From the NCBI GenBank assembly GCA_036825195.1, contig DAISYQ010000009.1:1-64000 (forward strand): 64,000 nucleotides of DNA, given 5' to 3'. This stretch comes from UBA2210 sp036825195. Its GTDB lineage: Bacteria > Desulfobacterota > Syntrophia > Syntrophales > UBA2210. The notes under the pieces were generated by a model that saw only the letters and a program-made list of their open reading frames with translations, searched no databases and was not told the DNA's origin. Position 1 is the first letter of the stretch. Every line of letters begins with the position of its first letter. The position numbers and the translations under genes are program-made. Shown here piece by piece: positions 1 to 8,040 of this stretch.

Positions 1-1012
1 CAGCCATCGATACGGCCGTCTCCTCGCTCACGGCGCCCTTGTTCTCTATGGTTGACGCGGGCACACCGAGAAGTTCCACCTTCGAAGTATTGCTGTATGT
101 TACGACGCCCCTCTCCAGGAATACCGAACTGCCCGGTACATTCGTCAGACGATCGGTTATCAAACCGCCGGTACACGATTCCGCGATCGAGATGGTCAAT
201 CCTCTATCGGTAAGGAGTGCCGCCACGAGCCCTTCCATGGTATCATCATCATAACCGAATATATGTCTTTGAAGTTGTTCTTCTATTCTCTCACAAGTAA
301 CCCGCAGGTTTTCTTCCACACGGTCCGCGCCGTCGCCTCTGGATGTGACGACCAGGCGTATCTCCGGAAACCAAGGATAGGACCCCACAGATACGCCGGG
401 CACATTCAGGTCCACATGCGAAAGGGCCTCATCGATCCGAGATTCTGTCATTCCGAAGAGCTTTATCGTTCTCTTCACGATATGGTCATGGTATGCGAGC
501 TTTTCTCTGAAGAGTGGGATTACACCTCTCTTCAGCATGTTCCGGGCCTCTCCGGGAACTCCCGGTATGACGGCAACAGGTTTCCCCTTTCGTTCCAGAA
601 AAAAACCGCAGGCGGTGCCGAAGCTATTGTCTATGATACCGGCACCTTCGGGGAATATGGCCTGTTTTGCGTTATTTTCCGTCCACGGGAGTTTAAGGCT
701 CGCAAATCGATCCTTGAGCCGCCTCAGAACGGCATCGTCGGAGTATAAACCAAGGTTGAAGGCACCGGCAATAGCGGCTGTCGTTATATCATCCTCTGTG
801 GGACCGAGGCCCCCCGTAACGATGAGCGCATTGGAGATCCCCATGAGGTAATCAAGCCCCCCTTTGATGGCATGTTTATCATCACCTACGGCCATTATGG
901 CGGATACTCCCCATCCCTGTGCGTGCAGTTCCTGCGCAATGAAGGAGGAATTGGTATCCTGTGTCATGCCGCTCGTCAATTCATTTCCGATAACCAGTAT
1001 TCCGATATCCAT
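1..1012 (-). CDS. cinA: CinA-like protein (MoCF domain plus nicotinamide-nucleotide amidase), partial
   Basis: The frame opens with ATG at 1012 and is still open at the left edge, so about 337 codons of an expected 410-420 are present. The N-terminus (MDIGILVIGNELTSG) and the signature GGLGPTEDD at about residues 67-75 mark the molybdopterin-binding-like MoCF domain; IPGVPGEARNM follows. Near the edge the C-terminal amidase domain starts, with AESCTGG, whose Ser is the catalytic residue of nicotinamide-nucleotide amidases of the NAD salvage pathway. The cytoplasmic enzyme deamidates NMN; the MoCF half is an ADP-ribose pyrophosphatase in some homologues. An AGGGAA site precedes the start, 14 nt after the pgpA stop, so pgpA and cinA probably share a transcript, a common pairing. 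Family call is firm; activity is inferred. Confidence 0.93.
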   Translation of the reverse strand, partial: MDIGILVIGNELTSGMTQDTNSSFIAQELHAQGWGVSAIMAVGDDKHAIKGGLDYLMGISNALIVTGGLGPTEDDITTAAIAGAFNLGLYSDDAVLRRLKDRFASLKLPWTENNAKQAIFPEGAGIIDNSFGTACGFFLERKGKPVAVIPGVPGEARNMLKRGVIPLFREKLAYHDHIVKRTIKLFGMTESRIDEALSHVDLNVPGVSVGSYPWFPEIRLVVTSRGDGADRVEENLRVTCERIEEQLQRHIFGYDDDTMEGLVAALLTDRGLTISIAESCTGGLITDRLTNVPGSSVFLERGVVTYSNTSKVELLGVPASTIENKGAVSEETAVSMA

Positions 1013-1026
1013 GGTGGTCCATTCCC

Positions 1027-1482
1027 TTACATCACAAATCTGAGAAGCAGAAGCAAAACGATATTTGCGTATATGCCGGCAATTATGTCATCACCGACCA
1101 CTCCATAGCCTCCCGGGAGACGTCTCTCACAGACACGTATGGGGAATGGTTTGATGATGTCAAAGGTTCTAAACAGTAAGAATCCCCCCAATACACTCCA
1201 GGCGGTCGGCGTAACCAGGAACATGGTGACCAGAAAGCCTGCGATTTCATCAATAACAATCCGTCCCGGATCCTTCTCGTGATATATTCTTTCCGCCTCC
1301 TGTGAGACATACACGGCAAAGAGTGAAAAAGCGACAACCGACAGGAGATACAGCGGCCACGACAAGCGGGAAAAGATCAAATAGACGGGTATGCCCACCA
1401 GGGTTCCTATCGTTCCGGGGGCAACGGGTGACAAGCCGCTTCCCAGACCCGTTGCCGCGATCCGTATGAATCTGTCATGCAT
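1027..1482 (-). CDS. pgpA: Phosphatidylglycerophosphatase A
   Basis: Integral inner-membrane phosphatase that removes the phosphate from phosphatidylglycerophosphate to give phosphatidylglycerol. All family motifs are visible: GSGLSPVAPGTIGTL near the N-terminus, the acidic DPGRIVIDEIAGF segment, FRTFDIIKPFPI, and GGYGVVGDDIIAGIYAN at the C-terminus. Hydrophobic stretches lie between them, as usual for this protein of about 150-160 residues. ATG at 1482 gives the family-typical start MHDRFIRIAATG; a GTG at 1506 would add eight residues. cinA begins 14 nt downstream and is probably co-transcribed. Confidence 0.93.
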   Translation of the reverse strand: MHDRFIRIAATGLGSGLSPVAPGTIGTLVGIPVYLIFSRLSWPLYLLSVVAFSLFAVYVSQEAERIYHEKDPGRIVIDEIAGFLVTMFLVTPTAWSVLGGFLLFRTFDIIKPFPIRVCERRLPGGYGVVGDDIIAGIYANIVLLLLLRFVM

Positions 1483-1670
1483 AGTATTATGTCCCGCCCA
1501 TTTCACTGGATACAGAAGTATACTGAGTGATTCCCCTTGTCAATGAATAACTGGGGTTTAGCGTTCGGCGAACTCACATCTTGCAGAATGCAGGGACTCG
1601 ACATCTATACCGTGTCTGCACCGTCTTTGAAAGATATCCCTCAGAATGAAGGAAAACTGCCCACAATTAG

Positions 1671-1710
1671 GGAAAAGCCATCCGACAGATACTAAAAGCT
1701 ATCGGATGGC
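1671..1710 (-). terminator. Probable intrinsic terminator after the MORN gene
   Basis: An inverted repeat pairs 1677-1688 (GCCATCCGACAG) with 1699-1710 (CTATCGGATGGC) over 12 positions with one mismatch and a 10-nt loop. On the minus strand it is followed by TTTTCC. It lies just downstream of the stop codon of the minus-strand MORN gene. The T-tract is short, so efficiency is uncertain. Confidence 0.6.
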
Positions 1711-1723
1711 ATCATTAACCTCT

Positions 1724-2449
1724 TTAGTTTACAAATTTACCATCCTTAAATTGGCCTTCCTCTTTCCTTCCATCGGGATACAACAAGATCCCTTCTCCAT
1801 CCATCTTGTTCCTATTAAAGTGCCCGGTGTATTTTCTTCCGTCAGGAAACGTCATAACCCCCTTGCCCTGTATGTTGTTACTCTCCACCTGCCCGACATA
1901 TTTCTTGCCGTCGGGAAACGTAACCGTCCCCTGACCGTGAGGCCTTCCGTCCTTGAACTCTCCCTCATAAATGACGCCGTTGGGATTTGTCATAGTACCC
2001 TTGCCGCTCATGATACCGTCCTTGAACTGACCGACATATTTGCCGCCGGAGTAATAGGTCAATTCGCCATATCCGTCCCGCACGCCTTGCTTTACTTCTC
2101 CCACATATTCCTTACCCATGGGAAGACCCGTGATCCACGTCTTCCCGCCCATATTTATAGCCTTTGGTTGATATTTCTTACCCTCCGGATATGAAAAGGT
2201 TCCCTTTCCGTCAGGCTTGCCGTCTTTGAATTCACCCACATAGGTGGTCCCGTCAGCCTCGGTCAGTGTCTCCTGGCCTTGGATCTTTCCGTCCTTGGCT
2301 TCCCCCGCATAGCCCCCTCCCTGTTCTTCTTTGAGAGCCTGTGGTTCTTTCTTCTGCTCAACACTTGAATCCTCATTTGAGCACATACACAATACGAAAA
2401 TCAGTGCGAAACAGAGCAGAAAAAGGGCCATCCGGCGTAATATACTCAT
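1724..2449 (-). CDS. MORN-repeat envelope protein
   Basis: 241 residues. The N-terminus is a hydrophobic export signal with cysteines near its end (VLCMCSNED), so it may be a lipoprotein, although the lipobox is not canonical. After a charged linker come six to seven tandem MORN repeats of 22-24 residues, with cores such as YVGEFKDGKPDGKGTFSYP, YEGEFKDGRPHGQGTVTFP and YVGQFKDGIMSGKGTMTNP. MORN repeats form a beta-hairpin ladder, mostly for protein or lipid contact; no enzyme domain is present. The start is ATG at 2449 with GGAGG about 10 nt upstream. The gene appears monocistronic, with its own terminator at 1671-1710. Specific function unknown. Confidence 0.85.
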   Translation of the reverse strand: MSILRRMALFLLCFALIFVLCMCSNEDSSVEQKKEPQALKEEQGGGYAGEAKDGKIQGQETLTEADGTTYVGEFKDGKPDGKGTFSYPEGKKYQPKAINMGGKTWITGLPMGKEYVGEVKQGVRDGYGELTYYSGGKYVGQFKDGIMSGKGTMTNPNGVIYEGEFKDGRPHGQGTVTFPDGKKYVGQVESNNIQGKGVMTFPDGRKYTGHFNRNKMDGEGILLYPDGRKEEGQFKDGKFVN

Positions 2450-2668
2450 CCTGTACGATCCTCCAACTAGTAACTATTATATTCTTTCTTACACTCTCAC
2501 CATCCTGGCGGGAAGCAACCTTCTCGTCACGTGCAATCCCCGCACCTCAACCCCGACAACAGAATCATAACTAAAGACAGGGTATCAAATGGTTCAAACC
2601 GCTATGTGCTGGGAAGTCTAACGTATGTTAAAGAGAAATGCCATATCAAAAATAAACTTTTCTTTTCC
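2450..2668. other. Intergenic region between divergent genes
   Basis: About 220 bases between the start of the MORN gene (minus) and the promoter of the AdoMetDC-SpeE gene (plus). Reading frames here are short and lack ribosome binding sites or family similarity. It should contain the promoter of the MORN gene, but I see no convincing hexamer pair. No tRNA or structured RNA was recognised. Confidence 0.5.
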
Positions 2669-2697
2669 TTGACACCTAACACCCTTTTTTATATAAA
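2669..2697 (+). promoter_or_regulatory. Sigma70-type promoter of the AdoMetDC-SpeE gene
   Basis: A perfect -35 hexamer TTGACA (2669-2674) is separated by 17 bp from a near-perfect -10 hexamer TATAAA (2692-2697). Transcription would start near 2704, leaving an unusually long leader of about 137 nt before the TTG start at 2841. No terminator-like hairpin is obvious in the leader. Confidence 0.8.
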
Positions 2698-2840
2698 ATT
2701 GACGTTGTATTTTCAAGCGATGTACATCACTGCACAGCAGGGGTAAAATCATCAATTTTTCTGAATTACTGGAGATTCTCCCTTACCCTGCCGATATAAA
2801 AGTTGAAACTTCCTACATACAGGGCTGCGAGGATCTTCAG

Positions 2841-3941
2841 TTGTACCATAAGATAGGAGCCGTTCTGAAACCACAGGGAACTCAGATAATAGCAGAATTC
2901 TTTAACTGCTCCCGGGATATACTCAATGACAGGGGATCGATCGAGCAGATCTTACGTGACGGTATCGACAGGTGCGACCTCGGTTTGGTAAGCCTCGACA
3001 GCCACTGTTACGATCCCATAGGGGTAACCGCCATCGCTATCATAAGCGAATCACATGTCGCCATACATACCTATCCCGAAGCGCGGCATGCGTCTCTGGA
3101 CATCTATACCTGTTCCCGTAACCCCCAGGCGTCCCTCGATCTGATGGATTATTTCAAGGAAGAACTTTCTCCGGGAAGCACAAGAATTGCGGAGATTTCT
3201 CGGGGGAATCCCATCGAGGTCAACAATAAGAACTGGATAACGGATGATACCAATCAGAACGGTTTCGATATACGGTATCATATCGTTAAGGATGTATTCG
3301 GCAAAATCTCGAAGTATCAGAATATAAGGATTATAGACAACGAGGATTTCGGAAGGATGCTCTTCCTTGATAATGATCTGCAGATAGCCGAGAAGGACGC
3401 CTATCTTTACAATGAAAGTATGGTGTCTCCACTCATCGAGGCCGAGATCCCCCTGCACAATGTGGCAATTCTGGGAGGAGGCGATGGTGGTGTCCTCCAC
3501 GAACTCCTGAAACACAACCCTCGAAAGGTCACGTTGATCGACATAGATGAGGAGGTCACAACGGCATGCAGAAGATACATGAAAGGTATCTGTCACGACG
3601 CCTTCGATGATGAAAGGGTTGAAGTTATCAACGATGATGTTTTCAGTTTTCTGGACACTCCCCGTCGCTTCGATGCCATCATCTACGATTTGACGATGCA
3701 CCCGGAGGCCTTTATTGATATGGATCGGGATATTTTTCTAGACAATCTTTTCACAAGGATCAGTGCCAGTCTGAACCCATCCGGTATGATTACCGTCCAG
3801 TGCTGCTCGGATTACGACGAGGAAACCTTAAAGGTGGCAGAAGGACTCCTGACAAAATTTTTTTCAGATGTCAGGTTTACCAAAACATACATACCGTCCT
3901 ATTGCACACCGTGGGTATTCGCCTCGGGTATCAGTAAGTAA
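2841..3941 (+). CDS. S-adenosylmethionine decarboxylase / aminopropyltransferase (spermidine synthase) fusion
   Basis: 366 residues joining two polyamine enzymes. Residues 1-115 are a prokaryotic AdoMetDC (SpeH type): Ser71 in ISESHVAIHTYPE is the self-cleavage site that becomes the pyruvoyl cofactor, and Cys91 in LDIYTC matches the conserved cysteine. Residues 130-366 are a SpeE-like aminopropyltransferase with the nucleotide-binding LGGGDGG (211-217) and DDVFSFL. Together they would decarboxylate AdoMet and transfer the aminopropyl group to a diamine, probably putrescine. The catalytic loop reads IYDLTMHPEA instead of the usual D-S/L-T-D-P, so acceptor specificity is uncertain. The frame is open back to 2703 without ATG; I chose TTG at 2841 because GAGG lies 8 nt upstream. 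Fusions of this kind are known but rare. No ornithine or arginine decarboxylase gene is nearby. Confidence 0.9.
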   Translation: MYHKIGAVLKPQGTQIIAEFFNCSRDILNDRGSIEQILRDGIDRCDLGLVSLDSHCYDPIGVTAIAIISESHVAIHTYPEARHASLDIYTCSRNPQASLDLMDYFKEELSPGSTRIAEISRGNPIEVNNKNWITDDTNQNGFDIRYHIVKDVFGKISKYQNIRIIDNEDFGRMLFLDNDLQIAEKDAYLYNESMVSPLIEAEIPLHNVAILGGGDGGVLHELLKHNPRKVTLIDIDEEVTTACRRYMKGICHDAFDDERVEVINDDVFSFLDTPRRFDAIIYDLTMHPEAFIDMDRDIFLDNLFTRISASLNPSGMITVQCCSDYDEETLKVAEGLLTKFFSDVRFTKTYIPSYCTPWVFASGISK

Positions 3942-3952
3942 CACGGGACGCT

Positions 3953-4534
3953 TCAGGCCTCTGCATATTCCAAGGTTATATTATCCAGTTCCACCATATC
4001 GTGGTGTTCCGCCCTGCCGTAGAAATCAATCACGGCCTTGACCGGTCCGGATATCGTCCCCGCGGCCTTTATCTCATACTCATGCAGCGGAGCATACGCT
4101 TCCACTCCTTTGCCTTCCGGCAACAGGGTTTCTTTGGGTTGATAGTCCCGCATGTGGAGCCCCTCCTCCAAGTCACCAAAGAGGGTCATCAGTTCCTCTC
4201 CCAGTTCCTTCGTATATGCCCGGTAGCGAAAGTCGAAGGAAGCCCGGCTGATTTTTTTTTCGGATGTTATTTTCAGCGCAAGTTCCTCCTTGCGCCTCTT
4301 CAGGGCTTCTTCCAGGAGTTTGAAGAATTCTGTTTCGATAATAAGGTGAAAACGGTTTCCCCTTACGCCGATAAGACGCATCATCTGACCGAATCTGCTT
4401 TCGTTGGCCACATGGTGCTCCTCCTCGAAGATCGCCTCACCCTGTATCCCTTTCCCCTCAAGAAATCCGACCACAAATCCCCTGATGCGGTCAAGTGACC
4501 CTTCTATCACCACTTCAGAATACTCGTTGTTCAT
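3953..4534 (-). CDS. Conserved hypothetical protein
   Basis: 193 residues, soluble, without signal peptide or membrane segment, rich in Glu and Lys (pattern EEALKRRKEELALKITSEKKI in the middle). No catalytic motif or recognised domain. The C-terminal part (YEIKAAGTISGPVKAVIDFYGRA) alternates beta-strand-like segments. An AAAGGTG site lies 8 nt before ATG 4534. It converges with the AdoMetDC-SpeE gene, leaving only 11 bp between the stops, and lies just downstream of the antiporter gene in the same direction (gap 38 bp), so it may be co-transcribed with it. Function unknown. Confidence 0.8.
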   Translation of the reverse strand: MNNEYSEVVIEGSLDRIRGFVVGFLEGKGIQGEAIFEEEHHVANESRFGQMMRLIGVRGNRFHLIIETEFFKLLEEALKRRKEELALKITSEKKISRASFDFRYRAYTKELGEELMTLFGDLEEGLHMRDYQPKETLLPEGKGVEAYAPLHEYEIKAAGTISGPVKAVIDFYGRAEHHDMVELDNITLEYAEA

Positions 4535-4572
4535 ATCTTATGCACCTTTCTCTGCAACATTTGTCCCTCTCA

Positions 4573-6054
4573 CTAAAAGAATATCAATGTTACAAGGATA
4601 AAGACAGGAATGAGAATAGGAATTGAGTATTTAATCATATATCCGAAGAAACTGGGCATGTTGACACCGGCCTCTTCCGCGATGGATTTTACCATAAAGT
4701 TGGGGGCATTACCTATATAGGTATTCGCTCCCATGAAGACCGCTCCGGCGGAGATGGCCTTCAGATACATAATAAACTCCGGATGTGCCGTCGCCGCTTT
4801 CGCCGTGAGCGCACCGGGCACCATAGCCTCTGTAATGCCGAGGTTGCCGAGGGCAAGATTGAAAAAGGTAAGGTAGGTGGGCGCGTTGTCGAGAAAAGAT
4901 GATAAGGTGCCGGTAACCCAGAAGTAGTGGTAGGATTCTCGAATAACCGTCACAAGACCGGACATGGCACCTCCGCTGCCCGCCTTCAATATGGCCAGTG
5001 CCGGAATGATTGTCATAAAGATGCCTGCAAAGAGCTTTGTAACCTCCATGATGGGAAACCAGCTAAAATCATTCGCCTCTCTTAATCTCTTTGTTGTAAA
5101 TACAAGAGAGAGAATCCCCATCGTTATGATACCGAGATCTCTCACCATATTCTGATATTCCAGGTGTATTCCGACGGCGCTGAAATGTCCCGCCTTCCAG
5201 TAACCACTCATAAACACGAAAATGATCACACCGGCAAGAAACACAAAGTTGATACTCCCCTCAACCTTAAGGGGAATCTTTTCTTCAACAGATTCCGTTT
5301 TGATCTGTCGCTTCTCCCTTCCATAATACAGTGTATCAACAATAAAAAAGAGTGCCAGCAATAGTACCGATGCGGTCAACATGTGCGGTAATAGGCCCAT
5401 TGTAACCCAGAAGAATGGAACATTATGGAGAAACCCGAGAAAGAGGGGGGGGTCTCCCAGCGGCGTGAGTGAGCCTCCGATATTAGCCACAAGAAATATA
5501 AAAAAGCAGACGACATGCGTCCTCTTCATTCGTTCCTTATTCGCACGGAGAACAGGCCGTATCATGACCATGGCAGCCCCTGTCGTCCCTACGCACGAGG
5601 CTAATACCGTGCCGATCGCCAGCATTATCGTATTGAGAGCAGGGGTGCCCCTCAATGACCCTCTGATGACGATCCCTCCGGCTATGGTGAACAGACCCCA
5701 CAGGAGTATGATGAAGGGGATATAGTCTATCAGGTAAATATGGAGTATATGATACAGGGCCACATCCCGGTAGAACAAGAGAAAGGGTACGGCAAAGAGC
5801 AGCGCCCAGAAGGCGGAGATCTTCCCGAAATGATTATGCCAGAAATAGGGAAGAAGGAGAGGACAGAGAGCTATGGATAAAAGGATTCCGGCAAAAGGAA
5901 GTGCCGTCCATACGGGTAGTTTTGTTCCGATGTCAAATATGTCAGGACCGGCAGTCTCTGCTGCAGCGGCAAGGGTAGCGAACACAAGATGGGGAAGCAG
6001 ACAAACCGGAGCGTATATCAGGATATTCAGCAAGCGTTTCTGTGATTTCTCCAT
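4573..6054 (-). CDS. NhaD/citrate-transporter-superfamily sodium:proton antiporter
   Basis: 493-residue polytopic inner-membrane protein with about 12 hydrophobic segments. Typical motifs of this ion-transporter superfamily are NIGGSLTPLGDPPLFLGF, SSFLDNAPTYLTFFN and GANTYIGNAPNFMVKS; the paired Asp/Asn-Pro elements form the ion path in the family. It probably exchanges Na+ for H+, fitting its position beside the ATP synthase operon, but the substrate is inferred from family only. The start is ATG 6054: GGAGGAGG lies 9 nt upstream, whereas a start at 6084 would place the N-terminus inside the terminator hairpin of the atp operon. The coding strand contains a C8 run at 5445-5452. Confidence 0.85.
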   Translation of the reverse strand: MEKSQKRLLNILIYAPVCLLPHLVFATLAAAAETAGPDIFDIGTKLPVWTALPFAGILLSIALCPLLLPYFWHNHFGKISAFWALLFAVPFLLFYRDVALYHILHIYLIDYIPFIILLWGLFTIAGGIVIRGSLRGTPALNTIMLAIGTVLASCVGTTGAAMVMIRPVLRANKERMKRTHVVCFFIFLVANIGGSLTPLGDPPLFLGFLHNVPFFWVTMGLLPHMLTASVLLLALFFIVDTLYYGREKRQIKTESVEEKIPLKVEGSINFVFLAGVIIFVFMSGYWKAGHFSAVGIHLEYQNMVRDLGIITMGILSLVFTTKRLREANDFSWFPIMEVTKLFAGIFMTIIPALAILKAGSGGAMSGLVTVIRESYHYFWVTGTLSSFLDNAPTYLTFFNLALGNLGITEAMVPGALTAKAATAHPEFIMYLKAISAGAVFMGANTYIGNAPNFMVKSIAEEAGVNMPSFFGYMIKYSIPILIPVFILVTLIFF

Positions 6055-6075
6055 GAATCGATGCCTCCTCCACGG

Positions 6076-6109
6076 AAAAAACAAGCCAAGAGAGCAAGCT
6101 CTCTTGGCT
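6076..6109 (-). terminator. Strong intrinsic terminator of the atp operon
   Basis: A perfect 12-bp inverted repeat, AGCCAAGAGAGC (6084-6095) with GCTCTCTTGGCT (6098-6109), is followed on the minus strand by TGTTTTTT (complement of 6076-6083). It sits between the atpC stop and the antiporter ribosome binding site, so it ends the ATP synthase transcript. Confidence 0.9.
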
Positions 6110-6169
6110 CTTTCATATCTCTTGCCGTAACATGACGAATATACAGGATACTATACCGAAATCACACCT

Positions 6170-6577
6170 CTATATCTTCTCTGCAACCTTTATCCGTGCC
6201 TCGGCCATATCCAGAGCTTTCTTTACCTTCTCGTATTCGGGATCATCCTTGTTCAGACCCGACAGTTGCGCTTCCGCCGCTTCCTTGTCCTTCAGGGCCG
6301 TTTCCTTATTTATATACACCGCCTCTTCGATTGATTCAATAAGAACCGTTGCCTTGAGATTCGTTATTTCTGCGTATCCTTCTCCGGCAATAAAATAGGT
6401 TTTCTTATCGTCCTTCGTGTAGTTGAGTTCACCGTATTTTATGGAACTCAAGAGCGGTGCGTGACCGATCAACACCCCGAATTCTCCTTCGCTTCCTGAT
6501 AATGTCACCTCTTCGACAACACCACTGAACGCGAGCCTTTCAGGTGTCACTATCTCTAACATCAGTTGATCGGCCAT
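6170..6577 (-). CDS. atpC: F1 ATP synthase epsilon subunit
   Basis: 135 residues. The N-terminal beta-sandwich domain (MADQLMLEIVTPERLAFSG, GSEGEFGVLIGHAPLLS) is followed by the alpha-helical hairpin (DKEAAEAQLSGLNKDDPEY...ALDMAEARIKVAEKI). It belongs to the central stalk, couples F1 to the c-ring and can inhibit ATP hydrolysis. It is the last gene of the atp operon, 16 nt after atpD, and is followed by the hairpin terminator at 6076-6109. Confidence 0.96.
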   Translation of the reverse strand: MADQLMLEIVTPERLAFSGVVEEVTLSGSEGEFGVLIGHAPLLSSIKYGELNYTKDDKKTYFIAGEGYAEITNLKATVLIESIEEAVYINKETALKDKEAAEAQLSGLNKDDPEYEKVKKALDMAEARIKVAEKI

Positions 6578-6593
6578 TTAACAATCCTCCAAC

Positions 6594-8003
6594 CTATTCT
6601 TCCGTAAGTTTAGCTGCTTTTTCCTTGACGTCTTCTATGCCGCCGACCATGTAAAACGCCTGCTCCGGGAGGTCATCGTGAATTCCGTCGAGGATCTCCC
6701 TGAAGGCCTTGACCGTGTCCGCAACCGACACAAACTTGCCTTCCGTACCCGTAAACTGGGCGGCTACAAAGAAGGGTTGCGAGAGGAATCTCTGGATCTT
6801 TCTCGCCCTGCTGACCGTCACCCGGTCTTCCTCGGAAAGCTCATCCATCCCAAGGATGGCGATGATATCCTGAAGGTCTTTGTATTTCTGAAGGATAATC
6901 TGCACATCCCGTGCCGTTTGATAGTGATCTTCACCCAGGACATTGGGATCAAGGATGCGTGACGTTGAATCGAGGGGGTCAACAGCAGGATAAATACCGA
7001 GTTCCGCAATGGGACGTGAAAGAACGACTGTCCCATCAAGGTGTGCAAAGGTGGTAGCCGGTGCGGGGTCGGTCAGGTCATCGGCGGGCACATATACACA
7101 CTGTACCGCCGTGATTGATCCCTTGTTCGTTGATGTGATCCGTTCCTGGAGTTCTCCGAGGTCGGTTGCCAGCGTCGGCTGATATCCGACCGCAGAGGGC
7201 ATTCTTCCCAGGAGGGCCGAAACCTCGGAACCTGCCTGCGTAAATCTGAATATATTGTCGACGAAGAGGAGCACATCCTGTCCTTCTACATCTCTGAAGT
7301 ATTCCGCCGCCGTAAGCGCCGTGAGTGCCACTCTGGCCCGGGCTCCCGGGGGCTCCGTCATCTGGCCGTAGACAAGGGCCGCCTTGTCGATAACCCCGGA
7401 TTCTTTCATTTCGAGGTACAGGTCATTTCCCTCACGTGTTCGCTCACCGACACCCCCAAATACTGAGATACCGCCATGATGCATGGCGATGTTGTGAATC
7501 ATCTCCATCATGACGACCGTCTTTCCGACTCCTGCGCCACCGAACATCCCCATCTTCCCGCCACGGGGAAAGGGAACGAGAAGGTCGATAACCTTGACGC
7601 CGGTTTCGAGGACGTGCACCGATGTGTCCTGTTCCAAAAACGAGGGTGCTTCACGGTGGATAGGCAGGGTTTTCTCCGAGCTTATCGGTCCCAAACCGTC
7701 CACTGGCTTTCCAATCACGTTGACGATCCTCCCCAGGCAGGCTTCACCGACGGGCACCGTAATGGGAGCCCCCGTATCTTTGGCCTTCATCCCTCTCACG
7801 AGACCATCCGTTATCTCCATGGCGATACATCTGACCACGTTATCACCAAGATGCTGGGCAACTTCCACGACAAGATTATCCTCTTCATCGTTGATGGCCG
7901 GATTCGTAATCGTGAGTGCGTTCATGATGTTGGGGAGATTCCCCTCTTCAAACTCCACATCGATTACGGGGCCGATAACCTGTACAATCCTTCCTGTATT
8001 CAT
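6594..8003 (-). CDS. atpD: F1 ATP synthase beta subunit (catalytic)
   Basis: 469 residues, normal length. P-loop GGAGVGKTVVMMEM, the Walker B-type segment DVLLFVDNIFRFTQAGSEVS with ALLGRMPSAVGYQPTL, and the GERTREGNDLY motif identify the catalytic subunit. It binds ADP and phosphate and makes ATP at the alpha/beta interfaces. ATG 8003 was chosen because AAGGAG lies 6 nt upstream; a frame open to 8072 overlaps atpG and adds non-homologous residues. It lies between atpG (37-nt gap) and atpC. Confidence 0.97.
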   Translation of the reverse strand: MNTGRIVQVIGPVIDVEFEEGNLPNIMNALTITNPAINDEEDNLVVEVAQHLGDNVVRCIAMEITDGLVRGMKAKDTGAPITVPVGEACLGRIVNVIGKPVDGLGPISSEKTLPIHREAPSFLEQDTSVHVLETGVKVIDLLVPFPRGGKMGMFGGAGVGKTVVMMEMIHNIAMHHGGISVFGGVGERTREGNDLYLEMKESGVIDKAALVYGQMTEPPGARARVALTALTAAEYFRDVEGQDVLLFVDNIFRFTQAGSEVSALLGRMPSAVGYQPTLATDLGELQERITSTNKGSITAVQCVYVPADDLTDPAPATTFAHLDGTVVLSRPIAELGIYPAVDPLDSTSRILDPNVLGEDHYQTARDVQIILQKYKDLQDIIAILGMDELSEEDRVTVSRARKIQRFLSQPFFVAAQFTGTEGKFVSVADTVKAFREILDGIHDDLPEQAFYMVGGIEDVKEKAAKLTEE

Positions 8004-8040
8004 TCCCATCTCCTTCAGTAGTTTATCCTTCCGTATACGG

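Noticed and set aside
2585..2625. T-loop-like GGTTCAAACC suggesting a tRNA
   Set aside because: No matching acceptor, D or anticodon arms could be folded around it.
2720..2746. Eight-codon upstream ORF (MYITAQQG) in the leader of the AdoMetDC-SpeE gene, recalling polyamine-controlled uORFs
   Set aside because: There is no ribosome binding site before it, and no conserved peptide motif is known to me; chance is more likely.
3051..3701. 216-codon open frame opposite the AdoMetDC-SpeE gene
   Set aside because: The plus strand carries catalytic motifs of two enzymes through the same interval; the opposite frame has none.
5445..5452. C8/G8 run in the antiporter gene as a phase-variation site
   Set aside because: It encodes a conserved Pro-containing motif of a housekeeping-type transporter; phase variation is unlikely. 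It also shows that such runs occur by chance here.
6055..6084. Upstream start of the antiporter gene at 6084
   Set aside because: It would lie inside the terminator hairpin of the atp operon; ATG 6054 has GGAGGAGG at the right distance.
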